DNA of 64,000 nt from Dyella halodurans (GTDB lineage: Bacteria > Pseudomonadota > Gammaproteobacteria > Xanthomonadales > Rhodanobacteraceae), in assembly GCF_026283925.1 (NCBI RefSeq), contig NZ_JAPDPF010000004.1, positions 124,001 to 188,000 on the forward strand. Direction: 5' to 3'. Under the pieces are notes generated by a model. It had not been told where the DNA came from. It did no database searches and worked only from the letters and a program-made list of their open reading frames with translations. Shown here one piece after another: positions 44,001-52,377 of the stretch; within the stretch, counting starts at the first letter, position 1, and each line of letters begins with the position of its first letter. A program made the translations under genes and the position numbers.

Positions 44001-44170
44001 GTACCGGTTCGGAGCTGCGCCGCCCGCTGGGCCTGGCCATCATTGGTGGCCTGGCGTTGAGCCAGATGCTGACACTGTTCACCACGCCGGTGATCTACCT
44101 GTTCTTTGATCGGCTTGCGCAGCGCTTCCGCCGCAAGGATCCCGAACAGGCTACCGAGCCCGTGCCGTGA
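41063..44170 (+). CDS. MdtB-like RND multidrug transporter
   Basis: 1035 residues from the ATG at 41063. Typical HAE1 RND pump: start FILRPVATSLLMIALVLVGL, conserved SLPDVDYPTIQVQTFYPGASP, then TM4 with the paired proton-relay Asp in FVVDDSIVMIEN (about 406-408), two large periplasmic loops and 12 helices. It works with the next gene as an MdtBC-like heterotrimer. Gap to adaptor 19 bp; end overlaps the next GTG. Substrates probably include bile salts, novobiocin-like drugs or metals. Confidence 0.95.
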   Translation: MNISRLFILRPVATSLLMIALVLVGLVAVRFLPVSSLPDVDYPTIQVQTFYPGASPTVMATTVTAPLEVQLGQIPGLQQMTSNSSAGASVITLQFDLSLNLDVAEQNVQEAINAANSLLPSGLPAPPTYAKVNPADQPILTLAITSNSMSLTQLQDVASNRLGAKISEVSGVGLVTPAGGNVPAVRVEADPRKLAAYGLNIDDLRSLIANTNVSQPKGNFDGPYLNYTINGNDQIQDPEDYLNTVVAYQNGAPVFLRDVGRVTNAPQNTEQGAWFNTTQAIVLNVQRQPGANVIATVNKIMQELPALESTLPAGMKVQVVADGTGVIRASVSDAAFELVLAIVLVVLVIFVFLRNVPATFIPSISVPVSLIGTLALMYELNYSIDNLSLMALIIATGFVVDDSIVMIENIVRYLEEGRTPLEAALEGAGQIGFTILSLTVSLIAVLIPLLFMGGVIGRLFSEFAVTLAVTIVLSGIVSLTLVPMLCARLLRAQAQRHPSRFERVSEGLFNKTLDAYKRGLSFVMARQTLTLIVFVATLVLTVILYVVIPKGLFPVQDVGVIQGISIADNSVSYSAMVNRQQALAEAILKDQDVTGLTSYVGIDGTNTTLNNGRFLINLKAIDDRSSTAAEIARRIQGEVANIPGIKLYLQPEQDLTLDTTVSPNQYQFVLRGPSQQAFMQYVPELITRMKNIKSITDVTSDLNNDGLSVDVEVNRQLAARFGITAATIDNALYDALGQRIVSTIFNQSSQYRVILVAKPESMPTVESLGDLYLPSQTSSTGQVPLKGIATIKITKSPLVLSHLAQFPSVTISFNLAKDASLSKAVEEVNQAEKAVNLPSSITSSFQGAAQAFQDSLSSEVYLLIAALVAVYIVLGVLYESFIHPLTILSTLPSAGIGALLALMIAGSDLDVIGIIGIVLLIGIVKKNAIMIVDFALEAERDHGKPPEEAIFEASLLRFRPILMTTLAAMLGALPMLLGTGTGSELRRPLGLAIIGGLALSQMLTLFTTPVIYLFFDRLAQRFRRKDPEQATEPVP

Positions 44171-47100
44171 GCATCCCCGGGCTCTTCATCAAGCGACCGG
44201 TGGCGACCACCTTGCTGGCGGTCGCCATCCTGCTGTCCGGCTTGCTGGCGTATTTCCGGCTGCCGGTGGCACCGCTGCCGAACATCACGTTTCCGGTCAT
44301 CGTGGTGCAGGCGAACCTGGCCGGCGCCAGTCCCAACATCATGGCCGCGACGGTGGCCGCGCCGCTGGAGCGGCGCCTGGGCACGATTGCCGATGTCACC
44401 GAACTGACCTCGCAGAGTTCGGTCGGCACTTCGCAAATCGTGGTGCAGTTCGGCTTGAACCGCGATATCAACGGCGCGGCGCGTGACGTCCAGGCCGCCA
44501 TCCAGGCCGCGCGCGCGGACCTGCCCACCACCTTGCGCAACAACCCAACGTATCGCGAATACAACCCGGCCGACTCGCCGATCATGGTGCTGGCGCTGAC
44601 GTCAAAGACGCTGACCCGCGCCCAGCTCTACGACTCGGCCGATTCGGTGATCCAGCAGCAGCTGTCCCAGGTCGATGGCGTGGGCCAGATCACCCTCGGC
44701 GGCAGCGCCCTGCCCTCGGTGCGCGTGGAGCTGGAGCCCGATCAGCTCAACAGCTACGGCATCGGGCTGGAAGACGTGCGCGCCGCCATCAGTTCCGCCA
44801 ATGCCGACAGCGCCAAGGGCCATATCGACGAGAACGGCCAGCGCTTCGAAGTGCTGTCCAACGACCAGATCAACAAGGCCGCGCCGTACCGCGACCTGGT
44901 TTTGGCTTATCGCAACGGTGCGCCGGTACTGCTGCGCGATGTCGCCAACGTGCTGGACTCGGCGGAGAACATCCGCAATGCCGGCCTCTACAACGGCAAG
45001 GATGCGGTGCTGGTCATCGTCTATCCGCTGCCCGGCGGCAATATCGTCAAGACCGTGGCGCAGATCCGCAAGGTGCTGCCATCGATCGAGGCGACCCTGC
45101 CGCGCAATGTGCATATCGGCATTGCCCTGGACCGCTCGCAGTCAGTGAATGCGGCGGTGAACGACACCGAGCGCACCTTGTTCATCGCAGTGCTGCTGGT
45201 GATCGGCGTGGTCTATATCTTCCTGCAATCGCCGCGCGCAATCCTGGTGCCGGCGGTGGCGCTGCCGCTGTCGATCGTCGGCACGTTCGGGCCGATGTAC
45301 CTGCTTGGCTACAGCATCGACAATCTCTCGCTGATGGCGCTGACCATCGGCACCGGCTTCGTCGTCGACGATGCGGTGGTGGTGCTGGAAAACATCGTGC
45401 GCCACGTCGAGTCGGGCATGGACGTGCGCGAAGCGGCCTTGCGCGGCAGCGCCGAGGTCAGCTTCACGGTGATCTCGATGAGCCTGTCCCTGATCGCGGT
45501 GTTCCTGCCGATCCTGTTGATGCCGGGCATCGTCGGCCTGCTGTTCCATGAATTCGCGGTGACGCTGTCGATCGCGATCCTGTTGTCGCTGGTGATTTCG
45601 CTGACCGTCACGCCGACCATGGCGGCCTACGTGCTCAACCGCCGCACCCTGCATTCGAAGGCGCGCTGGGCCCTCTGGTATGAGCGCCAGTTCGAGCGCT
45701 TCAAGAACGCGTACTCTCGCTCGCTCACGGCCGTGCTCGATCACGCCCTGCTGGTGGGCTTGACCCTGATTGGCCTGATCGTGCTGAACGTCTTCCTGAT
45801 CAAGCTGGTGCCTTCCACCTTTTTTCCGGAGCAGGACAACGGCATCCTGATCGGCCAGATCATCGCGGACCAGAGCATCTCGTTCCAGGCGATGGAGAGG
45901 AAGCTCGCGCAGCTGCAGGACATCGTGGAGAAAGACCCCGCTGTCGAATCGGTCGCCGGCTTTACTGGTGGCCGGGCACTGAATACCGCCAATGTATTCA
46001 TCGAGCTGAAACCGCTGGCGAAGCGCAAGCTCTCGGCCGCGCAGGTGGTCGATCGCCTGCGGCCCCGGCTTAACGCGGTCGCGGGCGCCAAGCTGTTCCT
46101 GCAGGCCGCGCAGGATTTGCATATCGGCGGACGACAGTCGGCCTCCGAATACCAGTACACGCTGACCAGCGACGACCCGGAAGCGCTGTTCCTGTGGGTG
46201 CCGCGGCTGGTAGCCGAGCTGGGCAAGTATCACACCCAGATGACGGACGTGAATTCGGACCTGCAGCAGAACGGCCTGCAGATCTTCGTCAACATGGATC
46301 GCGCCACCGCGTCGCGCTACGGCTTTGCGCCGAACCAGCTCGACAACGTGCTCTACGACGCCTTCGGCCAGCGCACCGTCTCGACCGTGTACAACCAGCT
46401 CAACCAGTATTTCGTGGTGATGGAGGTGGCGCCGAAGTATTGGCAGTACCCGCAGATGCTCGAGCGGATCCGCTTCAGCACCGCGGCCGGCAATGCCAGC
46501 GGCACCCAGCAGACGCAGCTGTCCAGTGCGCTGGTGAAGCCGGTCACCGCCGTGTCGGCCGTGAGCACGTCGTCGGGTTCCTCGGCGAACACCAATGCAC
46601 GCAATGCCGATGCCGAGGCGAACCAGCTCACCAATGCCATTTCCAATTCGAAGGGCGGCAGTTCCAGCGGCAGTGCAGACAGCACGGCGCCAGAGACGAT
46701 GGTGCCGTTTCCCGCGCTGGCGACCTATGTCAGCAACCACACCGCGACCCAGGTCAGCCACCAGGGCGGCCTGGTCGCCGCCACCATCTCCTTCAACCTG
46801 CCGCCGGGCGGTTCCTTGAGCAGTGCGTTCGCGGCGATCGCGCAGGCCTCGCAGGAGTTGGGCCTGCCGGCTTCCATCCATGGCAGCTCGGCCGGTGCCG
46901 CGCAGGTGTACGCGCAGTCCATGTCGACCATGCCCCTGCTGATACTCGCGGCACTCGCCGCGGTCTATATCGTGCTCGGCATCCTCTACGAGAACACCGT
47001 CCATCCGATCACCATCCTCTCCACCCTGCCCTCGGCGGGCATTGGCGCCACGCTGGCCCTGCTGATCTTCGGCACGCCGTTCTCGGTGATTGCGATGATC

Positions 47101-47472
47101 GGCATCATCCTGCTGATCGGCATCGTCAAGAAGAACGCCATCATGATGATCGACGTCGCCATCCACCTGCAGCGCGACGACGGCCTGCCGGCACCGGAGG
47201 CGATCCACCAAGCCGCCGTGATACGACTGCGCCCGATCATGATGACCACGGCGGCCGCCGTGCTGGGCGCGGTGCCTCTGGCCGTCGGCATTGGCCAGGG
47301 CGCCTCGCTGCGCCAGCCGCTGGGCATCACCGTGATGGGTGGCCTGATCCTCAGCCAGGTTTTCACGCTGTACACCACGCCAGTGATCTACCTCTATCTC
47401 GACCGCCTGCGCGCCAGGCTCGCCACGTGGTCGGAAACCCTGCCGTGGAACCGTTCGGACGCGAGTGCATGA
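44167..47472 (+). CDS. MdtC-like RND multidrug transporter with unusual insertion
   Basis: 1101 residues from a GTG at 44167 that overlaps the stop of the previous gene (GTGA); about 65-70 residues longer than MdtC. FVVDDAVVVLEN in TM4 has the two proton-relay Asp. The extra length comes from a low-complexity stretch at about residues 775-850, rich in Ser, Ala, Asn and Thr (STSSGSSANTNARNADAEA, SKGGSSSGSAD). It falls in the second periplasmic loop, just before VSHQGGLVAATISFNLP. The rest of the fold is intact, so the pump should work. Together with MdtB-like and MdtA-like gene products it forms the inner part of the pump. Confidence 0.94.
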   Translation: MSIPGLFIKRPVATTLLAVAILLSGLLAYFRLPVAPLPNITFPVIVVQANLAGASPNIMAATVAAPLERRLGTIADVTELTSQSSVGTSQIVVQFGLNRDINGAARDVQAAIQAARADLPTTLRNNPTYREYNPADSPIMVLALTSKTLTRAQLYDSADSVIQQQLSQVDGVGQITLGGSALPSVRVELEPDQLNSYGIGLEDVRAAISSANADSAKGHIDENGQRFEVLSNDQINKAAPYRDLVLAYRNGAPVLLRDVANVLDSAENIRNAGLYNGKDAVLVIVYPLPGGNIVKTVAQIRKVLPSIEATLPRNVHIGIALDRSQSVNAAVNDTERTLFIAVLLVIGVVYIFLQSPRAILVPAVALPLSIVGTFGPMYLLGYSIDNLSLMALTIGTGFVVDDAVVVLENIVRHVESGMDVREAALRGSAEVSFTVISMSLSLIAVFLPILLMPGIVGLLFHEFAVTLSIAILLSLVISLTVTPTMAAYVLNRRTLHSKARWALWYERQFERFKNAYSRSLTAVLDHALLVGLTLIGLIVLNVFLIKLVPSTFFPEQDNGILIGQIIADQSISFQAMERKLAQLQDIVEKDPAVESVAGFTGGRALNTANVFIELKPLAKRKLSAAQVVDRLRPRLNAVAGAKLFLQAAQDLHIGGRQSASEYQYTLTSDDPEALFLWVPRLVAELGKYHTQMTDVNSDLQQNGLQIFVNMDRATASRYGFAPNQLDNVLYDAFGQRTVSTVYNQLNQYFVVMEVAPKYWQYPQMLERIRFSTAAGNASGTQQTQLSSALVKPVTAVSAVSTSSGSSANTNARNADAEANQLTNAISNSKGGSSSGSADSTAPETMVPFPALATYVSNHTATQVSHQGGLVAATISFNLPPGGSLSSAFAAIAQASQELGLPASIHGSSAGAAQVYAQSMSTMPLLILAALAAVYIVLGILYENTVHPITILSTLPSAGIGATLALLIFGTPFSVIAMIGIILLIGIVKKNAIMMIDVAIHLQRDDGLPAPEAIHQAAVIRLRPIMMTTAAAVLGAVPLAVGIGQGASLRQPLGITVMGGLILSQVFTLYTTPVIYLYLDRLRARLATWSETLPWNRSDASA

Positions 47473-48920
47473 CCATGAAAACCCCACGCAAAACTTTGGC
47501 CGTCTCGATGACGCTGTGGCTAACCGGCTGCATGGTCGGCCCGGACTACCACCGCCCGCAGGTGAGCGTGCCGATCCAATACAAGGAGCTGCCCGGCTGG
47601 ACCGCCGCCGCTCCGGCGGAAGACGTGGCCAAGGGCAATTGGTGGGCGGGTTTCAACGATCCGCTGCTCAATGAGCTCGAACCCATGGTCGTGGTCTCGA
47701 ACCAGACCGTACGCACGGACTACGCGAACTACCAGGCCGCGCTGGCGGAAGTCCAGGTGGCCCGCAGCGCCCTGTTCCCGACCATCGGCATTACCGGTGA
47801 CGTCACCCGGGATCGCGTGGCCACCACCAATGCCGGCGCCGCCGAACATATCCGGCAGGTGACGTCGTCCGGCTCGCTCGAAGGCACGGCCAGCTGGGCA
47901 CCCGATTTTTGGGGCAAGGTCCGCCGCACCGTCGAAGAGAACAAGGCGAACGCCCAGGCCAGCGAAGCGACCCTGGCCAATGCCACGTTGTCGGAGCAGA
48001 CCGCGCTGGCCACCGCCGTGATCGATCTTCGCGTGACCGACGCCAATATCGACCTGCTGCAAAAGACCGTCGCCGCGTACCAGGAATCCCTGCGCGTGGT
48101 GAGCAACCAGGACAAGGCCGGCACCATCGCCCCGTCCAACGTGATTACCGCACGCACGCAGCTGGAAAACGCACGATCCAGCCTGATCGCGCTCGGCGTT
48201 GCCCGCGCACAGGATGCCCACGCGATTGCGGTACTGGTCGGCAAGAATCCGGAAGACCTGGACATCCCGCACAGCACCAGCTTGCCGGCCCTGCCGACGG
48301 TACCCTCGGGCGTGCCGTCCACCCTGCTCGAACGTCGGCCGGACATCGCCGTGGCCGAGCGCCAGATGGCCGCGCAGAACGCCGCCATCGGCGTCGCCAT
48401 CGCGGCCTACTACCCGAACATCTCGCTGACCGGCACCGACGGCTTCTCGCAATCGCCACTGGCCGGTTTGCTGCATATCGCGAACCGCGTGTGGTCGCTG
48501 GGTGCCAGCGCCACGGAAACGCTGTTCGATGCCGGCGCACGCCATGGCGAGGTCGTCGCCGCCGAGGCTACCTACGATGCCGCCGTCGCCAACTATCGCG
48601 GCACCGTGCTGACCGCCTTCCGCAACGTCGAGGACGATCTTGCCGGCTCCAGCATCCTGGCCCAGCAGGCCGAGGTATTGGATGCCGCCGTGCACGATGC
48701 CGACCGCGGCGCCGAGATCGCCTTCAACGAATACCAGGCCGGCACCGTCGACTACACCACCGTGGCCACGGCCCAGACGACCCAGCTGAGCACGCAACAG
48801 ACCGCGCTGAACGTGCAGCAGCAACGCCTGCTCAATGCGGTGTCGCTGATCGGCGACCTGGGCGGCGGCTGGTCGGCCAGCGCACTGGGCGACGCAAAAC
48901 AGGCGACGGCCAAACGCTGA
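47469..48920 (+). CDS. Outer-membrane efflux lipoprotein (NodT/OprM type)
   Basis: 483 residues from the ATG at 47469, which overlaps the previous TGA (ATGA); a second ATG is at 47475. Lipobox LTGC gives a lipidated Cys at 21, followed by the family start MVGPDYHRP. Two OEP repeats follow, with coiled-coil TolC-like helices (about 85-300 and 300-470), and LPALPTVPSGVPSTLLERRPDIAVAERQ marks the second repeat. It provides the outer-membrane channel for the MdtABC-type pump. It may also serve the AcrAB-type pair at 59 kb, which has no outer-membrane gene. Confidence 0.95.
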   Translation: MTMKTPRKTLAVSMTLWLTGCMVGPDYHRPQVSVPIQYKELPGWTAAAPAEDVAKGNWWAGFNDPLLNELEPMVVVSNQTVRTDYANYQAALAEVQVARSALFPTIGITGDVTRDRVATTNAGAAEHIRQVTSSGSLEGTASWAPDFWGKVRRTVEENKANAQASEATLANATLSEQTALATAVIDLRVTDANIDLLQKTVAAYQESLRVVSNQDKAGTIAPSNVITARTQLENARSSLIALGVARAQDAHAIAVLVGKNPEDLDIPHSTSLPALPTVPSGVPSTLLERRPDIAVAERQMAAQNAAIGVAIAAYYPNISLTGTDGFSQSPLAGLLHIANRVWSLGASATETLFDAGARHGEVVAAEATYDAAVANYRGTVLTAFRNVEDDLAGSSILAQQAEVLDAAVHDADRGAEIAFNEYQAGTVDYTTVATAQTTQLSTQQTALNVQQQRLLNAVSLIGDLGGGWSASALGDAKQATAKR

Positions 48921-48981
48921 GCCTATGGCGCAGGCGCAGTGCGCTTGGCACACTGCGCGTCTTTCCACGTCAGATCCAGCG

Positions 48982-49857
48982 ATGCCGCCTCGTCTTGAAC
49001 TCTCGCCCATCGTCGCCGGCCTCTGGCGCATCACCTCGTGGAAACTCAGCGTGGCCGAGCGCGTGCGCTGGGTCGAACAGGCGCTGGCGCTGGGCATCAC
49101 CACGTTCGATCACGCGGATATCTACGGCGACTATCGCGCCGAGAGCGAATTCGGCGAGGCCTTGAAGGCCGCGCCTGCGTTGCGCGCGCGCATGCAACTG
49201 GTGAGCAAGTGCGGCATTCGCCTGCGCTCTGCCGAGCATGCTTATCGCATCAACTACTACGACAGCTCCGCAGCGTATGTGCGCGAGCAGGTGGAACTGT
49301 CCTTGCGCAAGCTGCACACGGAACAGCTGGACCTGGTGCTGATCCATCGCCCCGACTATCTGATGGACGCCGCTGCGCTGGCCGAGACCTTCGCCGCACT
49401 GACCCGCGAGGGCAAGGTGGCGCATTGGGGCGTCTCCAACTTTTCCACCAGCCAGTTCGCGCTGTTGCATCAACAGCACCCGCTGCTGACCAACCAGATC
49501 GAACTGTCTCCGCTGAAGATGGACGCGCTGGACGACGGCACGCTCGACCAGGCACAACAGCTGGGCCTGCGCCCGATGATTTGGTCGCCACTGGGCGGCG
49601 GCCACCTGTTCACCGGCGAAGACGAACAAGCCGTGCGCCTGCGCGCGGAAATGACCGAGATAGCCAGCCGCTACGGCATCAGCCTGACCACCCTAGCGTT
49701 CGCCTGGGTGCTGCGCCATCCATCACGCCCGCACCCGATTACCGGCACCGGCCGCATCGAAGGCCTGCGCGATGCGGTCGCCGCCCTGGATGTGAAACTC
49801 GACGCCGATGACTGGTACGCGATCTGGACGGCGAGCAAGGGCCATTCGGTCCCCTGA
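48982..49857 (+). CDS. Aldo/keto reductase (YdhF-like)
   Basis: 291 residues from the ATG at 48982. TIM-barrel AKR: catalytic Tyr in FDHADIYGDY (about 43-52), Lys in VSKCG, His in LVLIHRPD, and the NADP region ITGTGRIEGLRDAV near the end. The Asp-Lys-Tyr-His set is complete. Acts on carbonyl compounds in the cytoplasm with NADPH. Gap of 61 bp to the efflux lipoprotein gene; unlikely to be part of that operon functionally. Confidence 0.93.
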   Translation: MPPRLELSPIVAGLWRITSWKLSVAERVRWVEQALALGITTFDHADIYGDYRAESEFGEALKAAPALRARMQLVSKCGIRLRSAEHAYRINYYDSSAAYVREQVELSLRKLHTEQLDLVLIHRPDYLMDAAALAETFAALTREGKVAHWGVSNFSTSQFALLHQQHPLLTNQIELSPLKMDALDDGTLDQAQQLGLRPMIWSPLGGGHLFTGEDEQAVRLRAEMTEIASRYGISLTTLAFAWVLRHPSRPHPITGTGRIEGLRDAVAALDVKLDADDWYAIWTASKGHSVP

Positions 49858-49860
49858 TTG

Positions 49861-49935
49861 TGTAGGAGCGCACCCTGTGCGCGATCACGGGGTTACCGCT
49901 ACGTAGGTTTGTCGCGCACTGGGTGCGCTCCTACA
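49861..49935. repeat. REPIN-like palindrome, family B, left copy
   Basis: Arms tgtaggagcgcaccctgtgc then gcgat (49861-49885) and gtcgcgcactgggtgcgctc then ctaca (49911-49935), nearly perfectly inverted. The centre is ggttaccgctacgtaggt. The copy at 51184-51260 has the same centre in inverted orientation. Confidence 0.85.
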
Positions 49936-49992
49936 GGGTGATCGCCGCGCTGACCCCTGTGCTGATCTTCCACGCCGGACCGAAGGATAGTC

Positions 49993-51141
49993 ATGAAATT
50001 GGGATGCTTGGTCGTTGGCCTACTCGCCCTGGTGCTCGGCGTGCGCGCGGAAGCCTCGACTTGCGTGGCACCGTCGAACGCCGCCAGCATCGCCCTGCAA
50101 GGCCACCCCTTCGCTGCCGTGGCCAGTGCCGACGGCTGCTGGGTGTTCGTCACGCTGGACATGGGCAGGAACCGTGGCGCCGTGGCCGTACTGCACAACC
50201 AGGATGGCGCGTTCAACCTCGATCGCAGCTTCGACCTGAGCGGCAATGCCTACGGCGCGTCACTGACCCACGACGGCAAGGTGCTGGTGGTGGCCGACGC
50301 TGACGACACCGCCGTGCTGGATGTCGCCGCACTCGAGCAAGGTGACGCCAGCCCCCTGCTTGGCCTGTTCCACAACGGGTCGAACGCGGGCGCGATCTAT
50401 ACGGCGATCAGCCTGGACGACAGGCTGCTCTTCGTCAGTGACGAGGATGCCAGGAGGATCAGCATCTTCGACCTGGCCCAGGCCCGCGCGGACACGTTCC
50501 AGAACAAGACCGCCATCGGGCATATACCGACCGCATTCGCCCCGGTAGGACTGGCCCTGTCTCCCGATGGGCGCTGGCTCTACGCGACGAGCGAGATCGG
50601 CCCGGCATCACGGGGCCTGCCCAATACCTGTCAGTCGGAAGACGGCAAGGGGCGGATGCACCCGCAAGGTCTCCTGCTCCGCGTGGATGTCGACAAGGTC
50701 GTCTCCGATCCCAGGGCCGCCCTGGTGTCGGCCTTGCCCGCCGGATGCAATCCCGTGCGCGTGGCCGTATCGCCTTCCGGCAAGCAAATCTGGGTCACCG
50801 CGCGCGGTGGCAACGCCTTGTTGCGCTTTCAGGCCGACGATTGGCTCGCCAAATCCACGCAATCCACGTTTGACTCCTACGCCATCGGCGCCAATCCCAT
50901 CGGCGTCGTGGTCCGCCCGGACGACAAGCAGGTGTGGGTCGCCTTGTCCAACCGGTTTGGCAAGAGGAGTGACGGCCAGATCGCGGGCCTGGACTATGCG
51001 GCGGGGGCATCTTCGATGAAGCTGATGACGGCCGCCGCGTCGGGCTTTCCGCGCGAAGTCAGCTTCCTGCCCGATGGCCACACCCTGGTCGCGACGTTGT
51101 TTGACGCGAAGCTGGTCGAATTCATTCCCACGCCGGATTGA
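49993..51141 (+). CDS. Exported beta-propeller protein (YncE/lactonase-like)
   Basis: 382 residues with a signal peptide (cleavage near ASA/EAS, about residue 22). The body consists of repeated blades with YVTN-type strands: GAVAVLHNQDG, VLVVADADDTAVLDV, RLLFVSDEDARRISIFDL, LALSPDGRWLYATSE, QIWVTARGGNALLRF and QVWVALSNR. Two Cys (CQSE and CNPV) may form a disulfide. Likely a periplasmic binding or scaffolding protein; no catalytic residues are recognised. The gene is bracketed on both sides by family B palindromes. Confidence 0.82.
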   Translation: MKLGCLVVGLLALVLGVRAEASTCVAPSNAASIALQGHPFAAVASADGCWVFVTLDMGRNRGAVAVLHNQDGAFNLDRSFDLSGNAYGASLTHDGKVLVVADADDTAVLDVAALEQGDASPLLGLFHNGSNAGAIYTAISLDDRLLFVSDEDARRISIFDLAQARADTFQNKTAIGHIPTAFAPVGLALSPDGRWLYATSEIGPASRGLPNTCQSEDGKGRMHPQGLLLRVDVDKVVSDPRAALVSALPAGCNPVRVAVSPSGKQIWVTARGGNALLRFQADDWLAKSTQSTFDSYAIGANPIGVVVRPDDKQVWVALSNRFGKRSDGQIAGLDYAAGASSMKLMTAAASGFPREVSFLPDGHTLVATLFDAKLVEFIPTPD

Positions 51142-51183
51142 CGCCCCAACCAGCATCCATCAAGGCCGCAAACCCTTGTGTGG

Positions 51184-51260
51184 ATGTAGGAGCGCACCCT
51201 GTGCGCGATAAGCCTACGTAGCGGTGACGCCGTGATCGCGCACAGGGTGCGCTCCTACAT
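51184..51260. repeat. REPIN-like palindrome, family B, right copy
   Basis: Arms atgtaggagcgcaccctgtg then cgcgat (51184-51209) and its exact 26-bp reverse complement at 51235-51260, with a centre that matches the left copy in inverted orientation. It closes the segment holding the beta-propeller gene. Confidence 0.87.
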
Positions 51261-51270
51261 ACATATGGGT

Positions 51271-52200
51271 TTAGCGGTTGCTTACGCCGTGCGGTACGTG
51301 ACCGGTGGCGACGTGCTTGCGCGCCGACTCCACGTTGGCCGGCGAATCGTCGAAGAAGATGTCGGCGCCAAAGGCGTCGAGGAACGGCCCTTTGTCGCGG
51401 CCGCCGAGGAACAAGGCCTCGTCGATACGCACGCCCCAGCGGCGCAGGGTGAGAATCACGCGCTTGTGTGCAGGTGCCGAGCGCGCCGTCACCAGCGCGG
51501 TGCGGATCGGTGAGTCTTCCGCGGGAAACGCTGCCTGCAGGCGATGCAGGGCGGTGAGGAAGCCGCGGAACGGTCCTACCGACAGTGGCTGGTCGGCCAG
51601 CGCGTGTTCGCTGCGATGGAACGCTTCCAGGCCTTCCTCGCGCGACACCCGCTCGCCTTCGTCGCCGAAGATCACGGCGTCGCCATCAAAGGCGATACGC
51701 AGCTGTTCGGTGGCGCGCGGCGGCGCGGTCGACGGCAGGATGGTGGCGGCGGCCACGCCGGCGGCGAGCGCACGGCCCACGTCTTCGGCGTTGGCGGACA
51801 GGAACAGGTCGGTCTTGAACGGCGCGATATAGTCCGACGTAGGTGCCCCGCTGGTGAACGCAGCGCGGCTGATCTCAAGTCCGTAATGCTGGATCGCATT
51901 GAAGATGCGCAGGCCGGTATCGCCCGAATTACGCGACAGCAGGATCACTTCCACGGGTGGCACGTCACCGGCCAGCTTGTTGAGGTCGAGCAGTTTTTGC
52001 ACCAGCGGGAACGCGACACCCGGCTTCAGGATCTCGTCCTCATGCTCGATCTGGAACGAGCGGTAGGCATCCAGGCCATCGCGCTCGAACAGCGCGTGAC
52101 TATCACCCAGGTCGAACAGGGCGCGCGAGGAAATCGCCACCACCAACCGGTTGTCACCGACTGAAGAGGGATCGTGGGCGTCGGGGGTGGGGGTGTTCAT
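51271..52200 (-). CDS. 5'-nucleotidase (NT5C1-like)
   Basis: 309 residues from the ATG at 52200. Cytosolic 5'-nucleotidase family (PF06189-like): early VVAISSRALFDLGDSHALFERDG, central VEVILLSRNSGDTGLRIFNAI, TSDYIAPFKTDLFLSANAEDV, and IAFDGDAVIFGDEGE with the late Asp pair (FFDDSPANV). It hydrolyses nucleoside monophosphates in the cytoplasm. It lies in the same direction as nadK, separated by the fold-back element at 52222-52373. Confidence 0.9.
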   Translation of the reverse strand: MNTPTPDAHDPSSVGDNRLVVAISSRALFDLGDSHALFERDGLDAYRSFQIEHEDEILKPGVAFPLVQKLLDLNKLAGDVPPVEVILLSRNSGDTGLRIFNAIQHYGLEISRAAFTSGAPTSDYIAPFKTDLFLSANAEDVGRALAAGVAAATILPSTAPPRATEQLRIAFDGDAVIFGDEGERVSREEGLEAFHRSEHALADQPLSVGPFRGFLTALHRLQAAFPAEDSPIRTALVTARSAPAHKRVILTLRRWGVRIDEALFLGGRDKGPFLDAFGADIFFDDSPANVESARKHVATGHVPHGVSNR

Positions 52201-52221
52201 AGTGTCCAATCTAGCAAAAGC

Positions 52222-52373
52222 GGAGCCGGGATGAGGGATGAGTAGTGAGGGCGCCAAAACCAACCACCTGAGGTAAGCCTGGACGGAGCGACGACCCTTC
52301 TGACAACGACGGGACGCTTACCTCAGGTGGTCAGACTTCGCGCCCTCACTACTCACCCCTCGCCCCCGGCTCC
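52222..52373. repeat. 152-bp fold-back (two nested inverted repeats) between nadK and the 5'-nucleotidase gene
   Basis: Outer arms 52222-52254 and 52340-52373 pair over most of their length (gatgagtagtgagggcgc against gcgccctcactactcaccc). Inner arms accacctgaggtaagc (52263-52278) and gcttacctcaggtggt (52316-52331) are perfect over 16 bp. The 37-nt middle is unpaired. It begins 4 bp after the nadK stop and ends 21 bp before the nucleotidase ATG (minus direction). Confidence 0.82.
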
Positions 52374-52377
52374 ACCG

